From Candidatus Blautia intestinipullorum (GTDB lineage Bacteria; Bacillota; Clostridia; Lachnospirales; Lachnospiraceae), in contig DWVA01000002.1 of assembly GCA_019120475.1 (NCBI GenBank), forward strand, positions 1 to 19,899: a stretch of 19,899 nt of DNA, read 5' to 3'. A model generated the notes under the pieces. It did not search any database. It was not told where the DNA came from and saw only the letters and a program-made list of their open reading frames with translations. A program made the position numbers and the translations under genes. Shown here one piece after another: positions 14,608-19,899 of this stretch (its first letter is position 1; every line of letters begins with the position of its first letter).

Positions 14608-14985
14608 ATGAATACAGAACCTCAGATCCTTCTCTATAATTTTACAGGAGACGACCGCCACCGCATGATCCAGCGGTATCTCAGAAGATCCGGCGTTTCC
14701 ATCCGCAAAGTGGAAGCGCCGGAGTTCCTCCACCCTCTGGGCTATCTCTTTGGCATTTCCGGCTTCTCTCCTGATCCCCGCTTTAACCTGGGAGGAAATT
14801 TCCGGGATGAGATGATGGTGATGAGAAACTTTACCGAGGAACAGACGGACCGTTTTCTGGCTTTCTTTCAGGAACAAAGCCTGGAACCTGTCCGCCTGAA
14901 AGCAGTCCTCACTCCCATCACCGAACACTGGGATTCCCTGAAGCTTTATCATGAATTATGTCGGGAGTATAAGGCAATGCGCTGA
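14608..14985 (+). CDS. DUF3783 domain-containing protein
   Basis: A 125-residue soluble protein of unknown function. The pattern (N-terminal QILLYNFTGDDRHRMIQRYL, then GYLFGISGF, a short acidic loop, DEMMVMRNFTEEQTDRFL, and KAVLTPITEHWDSLKLYHEL at the end) fits DUF3783, a small alpha/beta family common in Clostridia. There is no signal peptide or membrane helix. The ribosome site AAAGGAG sits directly after a GC-rich hairpin. The kinase stop is 134 bases upstream with no plus-strand terminator between, so read-through from the two-component operon is likely. The stop codon lies inside the hairpin of its own terminator. The family call is from memory of the motif pattern. Confidence 0.75.
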   Translation: MNTEPQILLYNFTGDDRHRMIQRYLRRSGVSIRKVEAPEFLHPLGYLFGISGFSPDPRFNLGGNFRDEMMVMRNFTEEQTDRFLAFFQEQSLEPVRLKAVLTPITEHWDSLKLYHELCREYKAMR

Positions 14986-15012
14986 CTCCCGACACAATCC
15001 AGATTGTTTTTT
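14959..15012 (+). terminator. Terminator overlapping the DUF3783 stop codon
   Basis: TGTCGGGAGT (14959-14968) and ACTCCCGACA (14985-14994) form a perfect 10-bp stem that encloses the last codons and the TGA. A second small stem CAAT/ATTG (14995-14998/15003-15006) leads straight into six T (15007-15012). This ends the plus-strand run facing the convergent YARHG gene. Confidence 0.75.
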
Positions 15013-16612
15013 ATCTATATTTGTTCATCAGATCCACGTTTGCCTTTTCATATTCGTTAAATTCCGCTTCGATCTGCGCGTCCGTCTTTCCCTGAACCGG
15101 CTGATACCAGCTCTTGGAACTGAAATATGCGCTGTTGTCGGCATTTGTAAAAACCCTGCCGTGACGGGCGTAGATCTCGTTGATGGCCAGTTGAAGTTTC
15201 TCCGCGCCCAGAGCCGCCGCTTCAGAATCGCTCAGGTAGCGGGTATTGGAATCCGGAATGATGTATTCCGAGGAGGCCGTCCCCGCTGCCTGGGGCTGTT
15301 CCTGGGCGGCGGGAGCGGGCTGAGATTGTTCCTGTTCCTGAGCCGCCGGGGCAGGCGTACTCTGCTTCGTTTCCTGAGGGGTTTTTATTTCGTCCTCTTT
15401 ATCTTCTTTTTCCTGCTCTTTTGTTTTCTTATCGTCAACAGGATTCTTTTCTTCTTCCCCATAAGCAATAACTGCCTCTACAATCTCATTATAATCACAA
15501 ATCCCATTTCCCACATACCGGGCGGCGTCATCATCGTAGCTTGTTCCATCAAACGGGCTGACTGAACGTCCAATGTCATAAGACTGCTCAAGAAGCTCCA
15601 TATATTCTGACTCTGAAGCAACTTCCTTATTATTCCACTTATAATTATATATGGGATTTCCATTCTCATCTATCTTCACACTTGTATTGTCTTCTGCTCC
15701 GTATTCACCTGACGCTTTCAGAACAAACTGTCCGTCCTGTATTCCATATATTTTGTCATAATATACATCCATATGTCCGCCGCTGTCTCTGAAAAGATTT
15801 TCTCCTTCTATGTAAGAAAAGCCATAATTCCACATATATTGTTCAATCACCGAACCATCTACATAAGTACATAGATAATCTCCGCCTGCGGTACTTCCAG
15901 TATTCACATACAATTCAGGTATTTCGTCCCCGTTAATATCTACCAGTTTATATAATTCCGTGATCATAAACAGCGTTTCAGTCGAACTCATTCCTACTTT
16001 ATCGTGTATATTATCAATATAATCAAGATATGCCTGTTTCCATTCTTCTGACTGACCATCTTCTTCTAATTGCCTGTCCCTTTCAAGACGCTTAAAATCA
16101 TTTGCTACCTCTTCTCCCTGCGGCCAGTTATTCAAATACCAGGAGACGACTGTTCCGTCTGTGTCGTAATAAACACTGAGCACATATTTTTTATCATTGA
16201 TTATAGAAATATAGTCATAAAGGTTTTCATCTTTATAATGTTCCGTCCAGCCAATTTTAAGTAGAGAATCATTAACTTCTGCAATCGGTTCACCCAATTT
16301 TGTCCCAAACAGCCAGATATATTGCGCGCCTTCATTTTTCATACTGAACATGTCGCCGGACATTTCCAGATAAAATTGGTCCTTTTCATAGGAATCCGCA
16401 TCTGTAAACTGCCAGTGCTCTGTCGGTTCCATATTAAGCATAGTAACCAGTTGTGCATACTGTTCCAGATAATTCTGCACATCGACGATTTCTGTAAACA
16501 TTTTTTCTGAACTTGTTTTTATCATATTTTCTGCTGCACCCCCCGTCTCCATACCCGGCAAAAGAACTCCTGATCCAATCAGCAGCATCGCTACATATAA
16601 TTTCTTTTTCAT
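15011..16612 (-). CDS. Secreted YARHG-domain protein, mosaic
   Basis: A 533-residue exported protein of unknown function. GGGAG lies 5 bases before ATG 16612. Residues 1-27 look like a signal peptide or anchor (KKKLYVAMLLIGSGVLLPG) without a lipobox cysteine. Residues ~35-380 are an unassigned acidic region with a DINGDEIPEL calcium-loop-like motif at 225-234. Residues ~385-448 are a charged then Pro/Ala/Gln-rich linker with a repeated QPAPAAQEQ-type unit. Residues ~455-533 are a YARHG domain (PF13308), named for YARHG at 481-485 and ending FNEYEKANVDLMNKYR. Composition is uneven: by hand count 15241-15300 (linker/YARHG side) is 36/60 GC and 15301-15360 is 43/60, while 15601-15660 (N-terminal side) is 18/60. 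The gene is convergent with DUF3783. A surface role is inferred from export and linker. Confidence 0.85.
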   Translation of the reverse strand: MKKKLYVAMLLIGSGVLLPGMETGGAAENMIKTSSEKMFTEIVDVQNYLEQYAQLVTMLNMEPTEHWQFTDADSYEKDQFYLEMSGDMFSMKNEGAQYIWLFGTKLGEPIAEVNDSLLKIGWTEHYKDENLYDYISIINDKKYVLSVYYDTDGTVVSWYLNNWPQGEEVANDFKRLERDRQLEEDGQSEEWKQAYLDYIDNIHDKVGMSSTETLFMITELYKLVDINGDEIPELYVNTGSTAGGDYLCTYVDGSVIEQYMWNYGFSYIEGENLFRDSGGHMDVYYDKIYGIQDGQFVLKASGEYGAEDNTSVKIDENGNPIYNYKWNNKEVASESEYMELLEQSYDIGRSVSPFDGTSYDDDAARYVGNGICDYNEIVEAVIAYGEEEKNPVDDKKTKEQEKEDKEDEIKTPQETKQSTPAPAAQEQEQSQPAPAAQEQPQAAGTASSEYIIPDSNTRYLSDSEAAALGAEKLQLAINEIYARHGRVFTNADNSAYFSSKSWYQPVQGKTDAQIEAEFNEYEKANVDLMNKYR

Positions 16613-16641
16613 ACACTCCCACAGCCTTTCTACTCCATTAT

Positions 16642-16650
16642 TTTATACCA
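16642..16650 (-). promoter_or_regulatory. Extended -10 promoter of the YARHG gene
   Basis: On the minus strand TGG-TATAAA (plus 16642-16650) is an extended -10 located 30 bases before the ATG. An alternative pair is TTGATA plus a 17-bp spacer plus TTATAT slightly upstream, whose -35 falls inside the vestigial YARHG tail. Either would serve this gene. Confidence 0.45.
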
Positions 16651-16661
16651 TAAATATAACA

Positions 16662-16712
16662 TTATCTGTACTTATTTATCAAATCCATATTAGCTATTTC
16701 CAATTTGTTAAA
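16662..16712 (-). pseudogene. Vestigial C-terminal tail of a second YARHG domain
   Basis: In the noncoding gap upstream of the YARHG gene the minus strand reads FNKLEIANMDLINKYR and then TAA. The intact neighbour ends FNEYEKANVDLMNKYR and then TAA, 11 of 16 residues identical and ending at the same point. The DNA is similar as well but clearly diverged. Further upstream the frame (LHFAERVVK before a stop, read backwards) no longer resembles the family. It is a remnant of a duplicated or replaced gene, not a functional CDS. Confidence 0.7.
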
Positions 16713-16718
16713 AGACGA

Positions 16719-16752
16719 AAGGTGAAAAGCCTCTCTGACAACTTTTCACCTT
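16719..16752 (-). terminator. Terminator after the lipoprotein remnant
   Basis: AAGGTGAAAAG (16719-16729) pairs with CTTTTCACCTT (16742-16752), an 11-bp perfect stem around a 12-base loop. On the minus strand it is followed by TCGTCTTTT. It sits about 30 bases past the lipoprotein stop codon. Confidence 0.75.
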
Positions 16753-16783
16753 CATTTTCCACTGTTACATACTACTTTTATAA

Positions 16784-17165
16784 TTAATCCATTCTTTCAT
16801 ATATGTATGTAGAATCCTCATCTGTAAAAGTCATTGTATCGCCGTCAAACTCTACAGAGAATGTAAAATGCCTTGCATAATCATTCAGTGATCCTGTTTG
16901 ATCAAACATAGCCAGCTCAATTTTTTCTGAAGATTCGTGATAATTATATTCGCCGCTTCTTGATGTTCCATCATCATATGTATATTCCAGACTTCCGATT
17001 GATCCTTCTTTTTCATTTGGTTCATAAAATTCTATTTCGTCTCCAAGAAACACATATCCGTCTGGCTCTACCATTTCCCATTCACCCGCCAGTTTCTCAA
17101 TACCGGATTTTTCGCCACATCCGCTCAGTAAGACACATCCAAAGTATCCACAATCTCATATTCAT
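16784..17165 (-). pseudogene. Small lipoprotein gene, frameshifted in its signal peptide
   Basis: The open frame from 17074 encodes 96 residues with no ribosome site. The same frame extends upstream through LLSGCGEKSGIEKLAGEWE, a clear lipobox (LSGC) and mature start, but meets a stop about ten codons before the Cys and has no start codon. The neighbouring frame supplies MNMRLWILWMC from ATG 17165. Removing one base near 17132 joins them into MNMRLWILWMCLLSGC, a normal short lipoprotein signal peptide. The mature part (about 115 residues, rich in beta pattern: LAGEWEM, IGSLEYTYDDG, FTFSVEFDGDTMTF) resembles small lipocalin-like lipoproteins, family uncertain. The reconstructed start overlaps the end of the lectin gene by about 40 bases, and the two share one transcript. 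As sequenced, no exported product can be made. Confidence 0.65.
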
Positions 17166-17770
17166 ATGAGTCCATTGTATGCAGATCAGCCAACTCGACA
17201 GTATTGTCCTTTTCATCTGTCTGCTCAGATGAAGTCTCTTTTTGGGTATCAGATTCTCCTGAAACAGACTCCTTGCCTTGATCCCCATTCCCGTTTTGTG
17301 AAGTATTTTTTTCACAGATGAATCCATGTTCTTTTATTCCATTGATATCTCCGTCGCTCCAGGCATCGCCCCACTTTCCATTCTCTTCATAGATCTGCAG
17401 TTTCATATCGCTGCTGTCTCCGTTGGGTTCTCCTGAATCCCAGTTCTGATATTCAAATTCTTCTCCGTTGACCCATGTCCATGTATCTCCACTGTTTTCG
17501 GCTCCCAGCCAGAACCCTTCATTATTCTTGCCTTTTATCAATTCCTGAATAAAGGACTGCTCTTCCTGGGACGTGATTACTGCAAGATATCCACCCTGCT
17601 CTTCACAGAGTTCTTTCGCCTCATCCCAGGTATAATCTCCCTCCACCACCAGGTATTCATGATCATTCCATGTTGTACCAGGATTTTCACCGCTGGCGGC
17701 ATGGACCGTTGCCGCTCCCGCACAGCATTAAAATAAAAAAAGCCAGACATAAAGCACTTACAATAGACAT
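17125..17770 (-). pseudogene. C-type lectin-like secreted protein, frameshifted in its signal peptide
   Basis: The main frame (from GTG 17649) encodes a long-form C-type lectin domain: DYTWDEAKELCEEQGGYLAVITS, FWLGAEN, WTWVNGEEFEYQNW, EPN (the mannose-type calcium motif of animal lectins), and GFICEK with the paired Cys. A Ser/Glu/Gln-rich tail follows. The frame continues upstream (TVHAASGENPGTTWNDHEYL) to a TAA without a start codon. ATG 17770, with AGGAG 5-6 bases upstream, opens MSIVSALCLAFFILMLC in the other frame. Dropping one of the three G (plus 17717-17719) joins them as LMLCGAATVHAA, a standard Sec signal peptide ending in an Ala-x-Ala site. The intact protein would be about 214 residues, secreted and possibly carbohydrate-binding. 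As sequenced it is not exported. Confidence 0.8.
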
Positions 17771-17790
17771 ATACGCTCCTATAGTTATTT

Positions 17791-17818
17791 TCTATATTTT
17801 CTGTTAATTCTTACTCAA
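17791..17818 (-). promoter_or_regulatory. Probable promoter of the lectin/lipoprotein pair
   Basis: On the minus strand TTGAGT (plus 17813-17818), a 16-bp spacer and TATAGA (plus 17791-17796). The -35 hexamer lies two bases from the palindrome at 17821-17843, so a protein bound there would contact or block polymerase. The leader to ATG 17770 would be about 15 bases and contain AGGAG. Confidence 0.45.
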
Positions 17819-17820
17819 TA

Positions 17821-17843
17821 TTTTAACGGAATATCCGTTAAAA
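17821..17843. promoter_or_regulatory. Perfect palindrome, probable XRE operator
   Basis: TTTTAACGGA and its exact complement TCCGTTAAAA flank ATA: 10-bp arms with a 3-bp centre. It lies in the 126-bp gap between the divergent lectin gene and the XRE regulator, beside the lectin -35 and about 54 bases before the regulator start. XRE dimers typically bind such sites and repress their own gene and a neighbour. Confidence 0.7.
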
Positions 17844-17896
17844 GTCAATGTGTTGTAAGTCTTTCATATAGAATATGTTTCATGAGGTATACAGAA

Positions 17897-18121
17897 ATGA
17901 ATTATATTCAAAGAATTCGTGCGTTACGGGAAGATCATGATTTGAATCAGACAAAAATCGCATCCATGCTTCATATCGCACAGACAACATATTCTGACTA
18001 TGAAAAAGGGAAGGTGCGTATTCCGCTGGAATATTTGATCGAACTTGCTTACTTTTATGATGTGGATTTAAACTATATCGCAGGTATCAGTGATGTTAAG
18101 AACAGATTTCCCAGAAAATGA
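17897..18121 (+). CDS. Small XRE-family transcriptional regulator
   Basis: A 74-residue protein that is essentially a single helix-turn-helix of the Cro/CI type: IQRIRALREDHDLNQTKIASML, then AQTTYSDYEKGKVRIPLEYLIELAYFYDVDLNYIAG, the usual five-helix spacing with the recognition helix around QTTYSDYE. The start is set at ATG 17897 because GAGGT lies 8 bases upstream. An earlier in-frame ATG at 17882 overlaps that site and would add only five residues. No effector domain is present. It is divergent from the lectin/lipoprotein pair with a palindrome between them, so autoregulation and control of that pair are likely (inference). It is intact, unlike the genes it faces. A strong terminator follows. 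Confidence 0.9.
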   Translation: MNYIQRIRALREDHDLNQTKIASMLHIAQTTYSDYEKGKVRIPLEYLIELAYFYDVDLNYIAGISDVKNRFPRK

Positions 18122-18146
18122 TCTCATCCTTAGATGTCTATATGTC

Positions 18147-18195
18147 ATTCAAAAAACCAGGAGGCTGCACACGGCAGTCTCCTGGTTTTTTGAAT
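18147..18195. terminator. Bidirectional terminator between XRE regulator and rhaB
   Basis: ATTCAAAAAACCAGGAG and its exact complement flank a second short stem (GCTGC/GCAGT, one G-T pair) with an ACACG loop. The A6 and T6 runs allow use on both strands, as expected between convergent genes. A further GGTGTC-AAT-GACACC hairpin (18219-18233) sits closer to the rhaB stop. Confidence 0.9.
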
Positions 18196-18243
18196 ATATG
18201 TGTGTAAAACAGTAGAATGGTGTCAATGACACCCCCTGAAAGA

Positions 18244-19647
18244 TCAGGCTTTGTAAATCTTGATGCCGAAAGACTCGTGAATAGTGGTTCTCGCTTCCTC
18301 GATCGTCTTAAATTCTCCTGCTTTCAGCATCTGAGCAGTAATATTTCCAATAGCGGTAGCCTCTCCGGGACCTGCGTGAACCTCCTTGCCTGTTGCTTTT
18401 GCAGTCAGTTCATTTAAGTATCCTGCATTGGAACCGCCGCCTACTACGTGAATACGGCTGTAGGTTCTTCCTGTCATCTCTTCCAGTTCCTTGGCCGTCT
18501 TTGCGTAGCAGTCCGCAAGGCTGGCATAAATCACTGTCGCCAACTCTCCCAGTGTTTCCGGAACTTTCTGTCCGGTCCTGCGGCAATAATCCTTTACCTC
18601 TTCTGTCATGTTGTCAGGAGAAAGGAAGCACTCGTCATTGGCGTCCACTCTGGACGGAAAATCTTTTGCTTCCTCTGCCATTGCGCAGATCTCCGCAAAG
18701 CTGTATTTATCATTGATCTCATGACGAACAGACTGAATCATCCACAGGCCCATGATATTTTTCAGATAGCGGAAACGTCCTGCATATCCGCCTTCATTTG
18801 TCAGATTCATTTCACAGCTCTTTTTGGAGCAGTCCGGAGTCTCTCTCTCAAGACCCATTAATGACCATGTACCGGAGCTGATATAGATAAAGTCGTCGTC
18901 GTTAGCGGGAACTGCCAGTACGGCGGATCCTGTGTCATGGGTAGCCGGAGCTACTACTTCCAGGTCAAAGCCTACTTCTTTCTGAACTTCTTCAGAAAGG
19001 TGTCCGATGCTTGTTCCCGGCATGATCAGTTTCTGGAAAATTTTTCTTGGGTATCCAAGCATATCGATCAGTTCATAATCCCAGTCTTTTGTGTACGGAT
19101 TTACAAGCTGTCCTGTAGTCGCTTCCGTATATTCGCATGTTTTCTTTCCTGTAAGCAGATAGTGGAAATAATCCGGCACATGAAGAAGGGTCTCCGCCTG
19201 CTCCAGATATTCCGGATGCTGTTTCTTCACTGCCATCAACTGATAAACCGTATTGAAGATAGCTTTCTGGATACCTGTTCTCGCATACAGATCCTCCAGG
19301 GAAATGATCTTATAAACTTCTTCGTCCATTCCCTCTGTTCTGTGGTCACGGTAGCCTACTGTATTGCCCAGCACGTTTCCGTCTTTATCCAGAAGAACAA
19401 AGTCTACGCCCCAGGTATCCACACCCATGCTTACCGGGATCTTGCCGATCTCTTTGCATTTCTTTAAGCCGTTGATGATCTCTTTAAACAGACGGTCGAA
19501 CTCCCAGCAAAGCTCTCCATCTTTCTTTACCATACCGTTTTCAAAACGATATACTTCCTCCAGTTCCATTTTGCCGTTTTCCATATGTCCCAGGATCAGA
19601 CGTCCGCTGGATGCTCCAATATCTACCGCAAGATAATATGTAGCCAT
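18244..19647 (-). CDS. rhaB: L-rhamnulokinase
   Basis: A 467-residue FGGY-family kinase that phosphorylates L-rhamnulose to L-rhamnulose 1-phosphate with ATP, the second step of L-rhamnose breakdown, in the cytosol. Seen are N-terminal phosphate-binding VDIGASSGR (8-16), substrate-site VDTWGVDF (76-83), YRDHRTEGM (99-107), HDTGSAV with the probable catalytic Asp238, ISSGTWSLMG, NEGGYAGRFRYLKNIMGLW, and C-terminal VVGGGSNAGYLNELTA and GEATAIGN for ATP. Length is close to the usual 465-490. Start ATG 19647 has AGGAGG 8 bases upstream. It stands alone between terminators in this window; isomerase and aldolase genes are not present here. The ABC importer 13 kb away belongs to a family that includes rhamnose transporters. 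Confidence 0.95.
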   Translation of the reverse strand: MATYYLAVDIGASSGRLILGHMENGKMELEEVYRFENGMVKKDGELCWEFDRLFKEIINGLKKCKEIGKIPVSMGVDTWGVDFVLLDKDGNVLGNTVGYRDHRTEGMDEEVYKIISLEDLYARTGIQKAIFNTVYQLMAVKKQHPEYLEQAETLLHVPDYFHYLLTGKKTCEYTEATTGQLVNPYTKDWDYELIDMLGYPRKIFQKLIMPGTSIGHLSEEVQKEVGFDLEVVAPATHDTGSAVLAVPANDDDFIYISSGTWSLMGLERETPDCSKKSCEMNLTNEGGYAGRFRYLKNIMGLWMIQSVRHEINDKYSFAEICAMAEEAKDFPSRVDANDECFLSPDNMTEEVKDYCRRTGQKVPETLGELATVIYASLADCYAKTAKELEEMTGRTYSRIHVVGGGSNAGYLNELTAKATGKEVHAGPGEATAIGNITAQMLKAGEFKTIEEARTTIHESFGIKIYKA

Positions 19648-19677
19648 TATGAAAACCTCCTAAATATGTAAAATATT

Positions 19678-19708
19678 CACAGCGAAAACCATTGTGCAGT
19701 CTGCTGTG
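19678..19708. promoter_or_regulatory. Inverted repeat in the rhaB leader
   Basis: CACAGC (19678-19683) and GCTGTG (19703-19708) are exact complements 19 bases apart, located between the putative -10 and the ribosome site. They could form a leader hairpin or an operator half-site pair. Six-base arms could arise by chance. Confidence 0.25.
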
Positions 19709-19732
19709 TTTTTCCTGATTCTTTTCTTAATA

Positions 19733-19762
19733 ATCATAACATAAGTAAACTATATACATCAA
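19733..19762 (-). promoter_or_regulatory. Probable rhaB promoter
   Basis: On the minus strand TTGATG (plus 19757-19762), an 18-bp spacer, and TATGAT (plus 19733-19738) preceded by TGT as an extended -10. Expected start near 19726 leaves a leader of about 80 bases. The rest of 19763-19839 shows nothing recognisable. Confidence 0.45.
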
Positions 19763-19839
19763 GTATGAAGAATTTTATTCATGTGAAAATTATTTCCGAT
19801 AATACATCCGGTACTGAACAGATTTATGTCTTATGTAAT

Positions 19840-19875
19840 GAAAATATCCCCAGAGCTGCCTCTGGGGATATTTTC
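19840..19875. terminator. Strong bidirectional terminator upstream of rhaB
   Basis: GAAAATATCCCCAGAG (19840-19855) pairs perfectly with its complement at 19860-19875 around a CTGC loop, a 16-bp stem with A/T runs on both sides. It isolates rhaB from whatever lies to the right. Confidence 0.9.
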
Positions 19876-19899
19876 TATCTGCGGCCGCTCAGCCTTCTT
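19875..19899 (-). CDS. Possible last codons of a gene beyond the right edge
   Basis: On the minus strand the final bases read RRLSGRR and then TAG (plus 19875-19877), with the terminator hairpin immediately after the stop. That position and the higher GC fit a gene end, but seven codons cannot identify a protein and other frames are possible. Confidence 0.25.

Noticed and set aside
17097..17327. Separate 76-codon minus-strand gene
   Set aside because: Its end supplies the apparent lipoprotein signal peptide, but the rest overlaps the lectin tail out of frame and has no ribosome site or recognisable domain.
17125..17649. Lectin domain as the variable protein of a diversity-generating retroelement
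   Set aside because: C-type lectin folds are used by such systems, but there is no reverse transcriptase, no template repeat and no near-repeat of the lectin C-terminal coding region in the window.
17711..17735. Phase-variation tract at the lectin frameshift
   Set aside because: The runs are only three G and seven T; a change in the T run would put a TAA in frame rather than restore the gene. Short runs are poor slippage tracts, so simple mutation is more likely.
15011..18200. Integrated mobile element spanning the AT-rich patch
   Set aside because: No integrase, transposase, terminal inverted repeats or target duplications were found; the composition shift and gene remnants only support past recombination.
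19660..19710. Catabolite-repression (cre) site in the rhaB leader
   Set aside because: The closest match around 19675-19690 has the CG centre displaced and mismatches at required positions.

Overview
The window looks like a chromosomal segment of a low-to-mid GC Gram-positive gut anaerobe, most likely a Lachnospiraceae-type Clostridium relative (inference). The reasons are strong AGGAGG-type ribosome binding sites, CUT2-type sugar ABC genes, a YesM/YesN-style two-component pair, TagF-like wall-polymer enzymes, and small families typical of that group (DUF1349, DUF3783, YARHG). No tRNA, rRNA, CRISPR array, transposase or integrase was seen.

Layout. (1) 1-393 is the 3' end of a DUF1349-like gene. 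(2) 499-706 holds an orphan structured-RNA candidate with its own extended -10 element, a perfect 14-bp closing helix and a strong terminator hairpin. (3) 839-5510 (minus) is a sugar ABC operon of the CUT2/RhaSTPQ type, in the order ATPase, permease, permease, binding protein. The first three genes are translationally coupled. (4) 5710-14985 (plus) is a long co-directional run behind a near-consensus promoter: a TagF-GT4 fusion, a GT2 glycosyltransferase, a second TagF-like enzyme, a REC-AraC response regulator, a sensor histidine kinase with a complete cupin-plus-AraC regulator fused to its C-terminus, and a DUF3783 protein. (5) 15011-18121 is an AT-richer accessory patch: a mosaic YARHG surface protein, a vestigial second YARHG tail, a lipoprotein gene and a C-type lectin gene that are each frameshifted inside the signal peptide, and a divergent XRE regulator next to a perfect 10+10 palindrome. 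(6) 18244-19647 (minus) is rhamnulokinase (rhaB), bounded by strong bidirectional terminators.

How it may work together (inference). The ABC importer and rhaB fit uptake and phosphorylation of L-rhamnose or a related deoxy sugar. The plus-strand run would build and regulate a phosphoglycerol/glycosyl wall polymer. The kinase and response regulator are placed to control the wall genes and/or the divergent importer. The 16.6-18.1 kb patch looks like a decaying module of a regulator plus surface lectin plus lipoprotein.

The least ordinary items are the kinase-AraC fusion, the orphan structured RNA, and the two signal-peptide frameshifts beside an intact regulator and operator.
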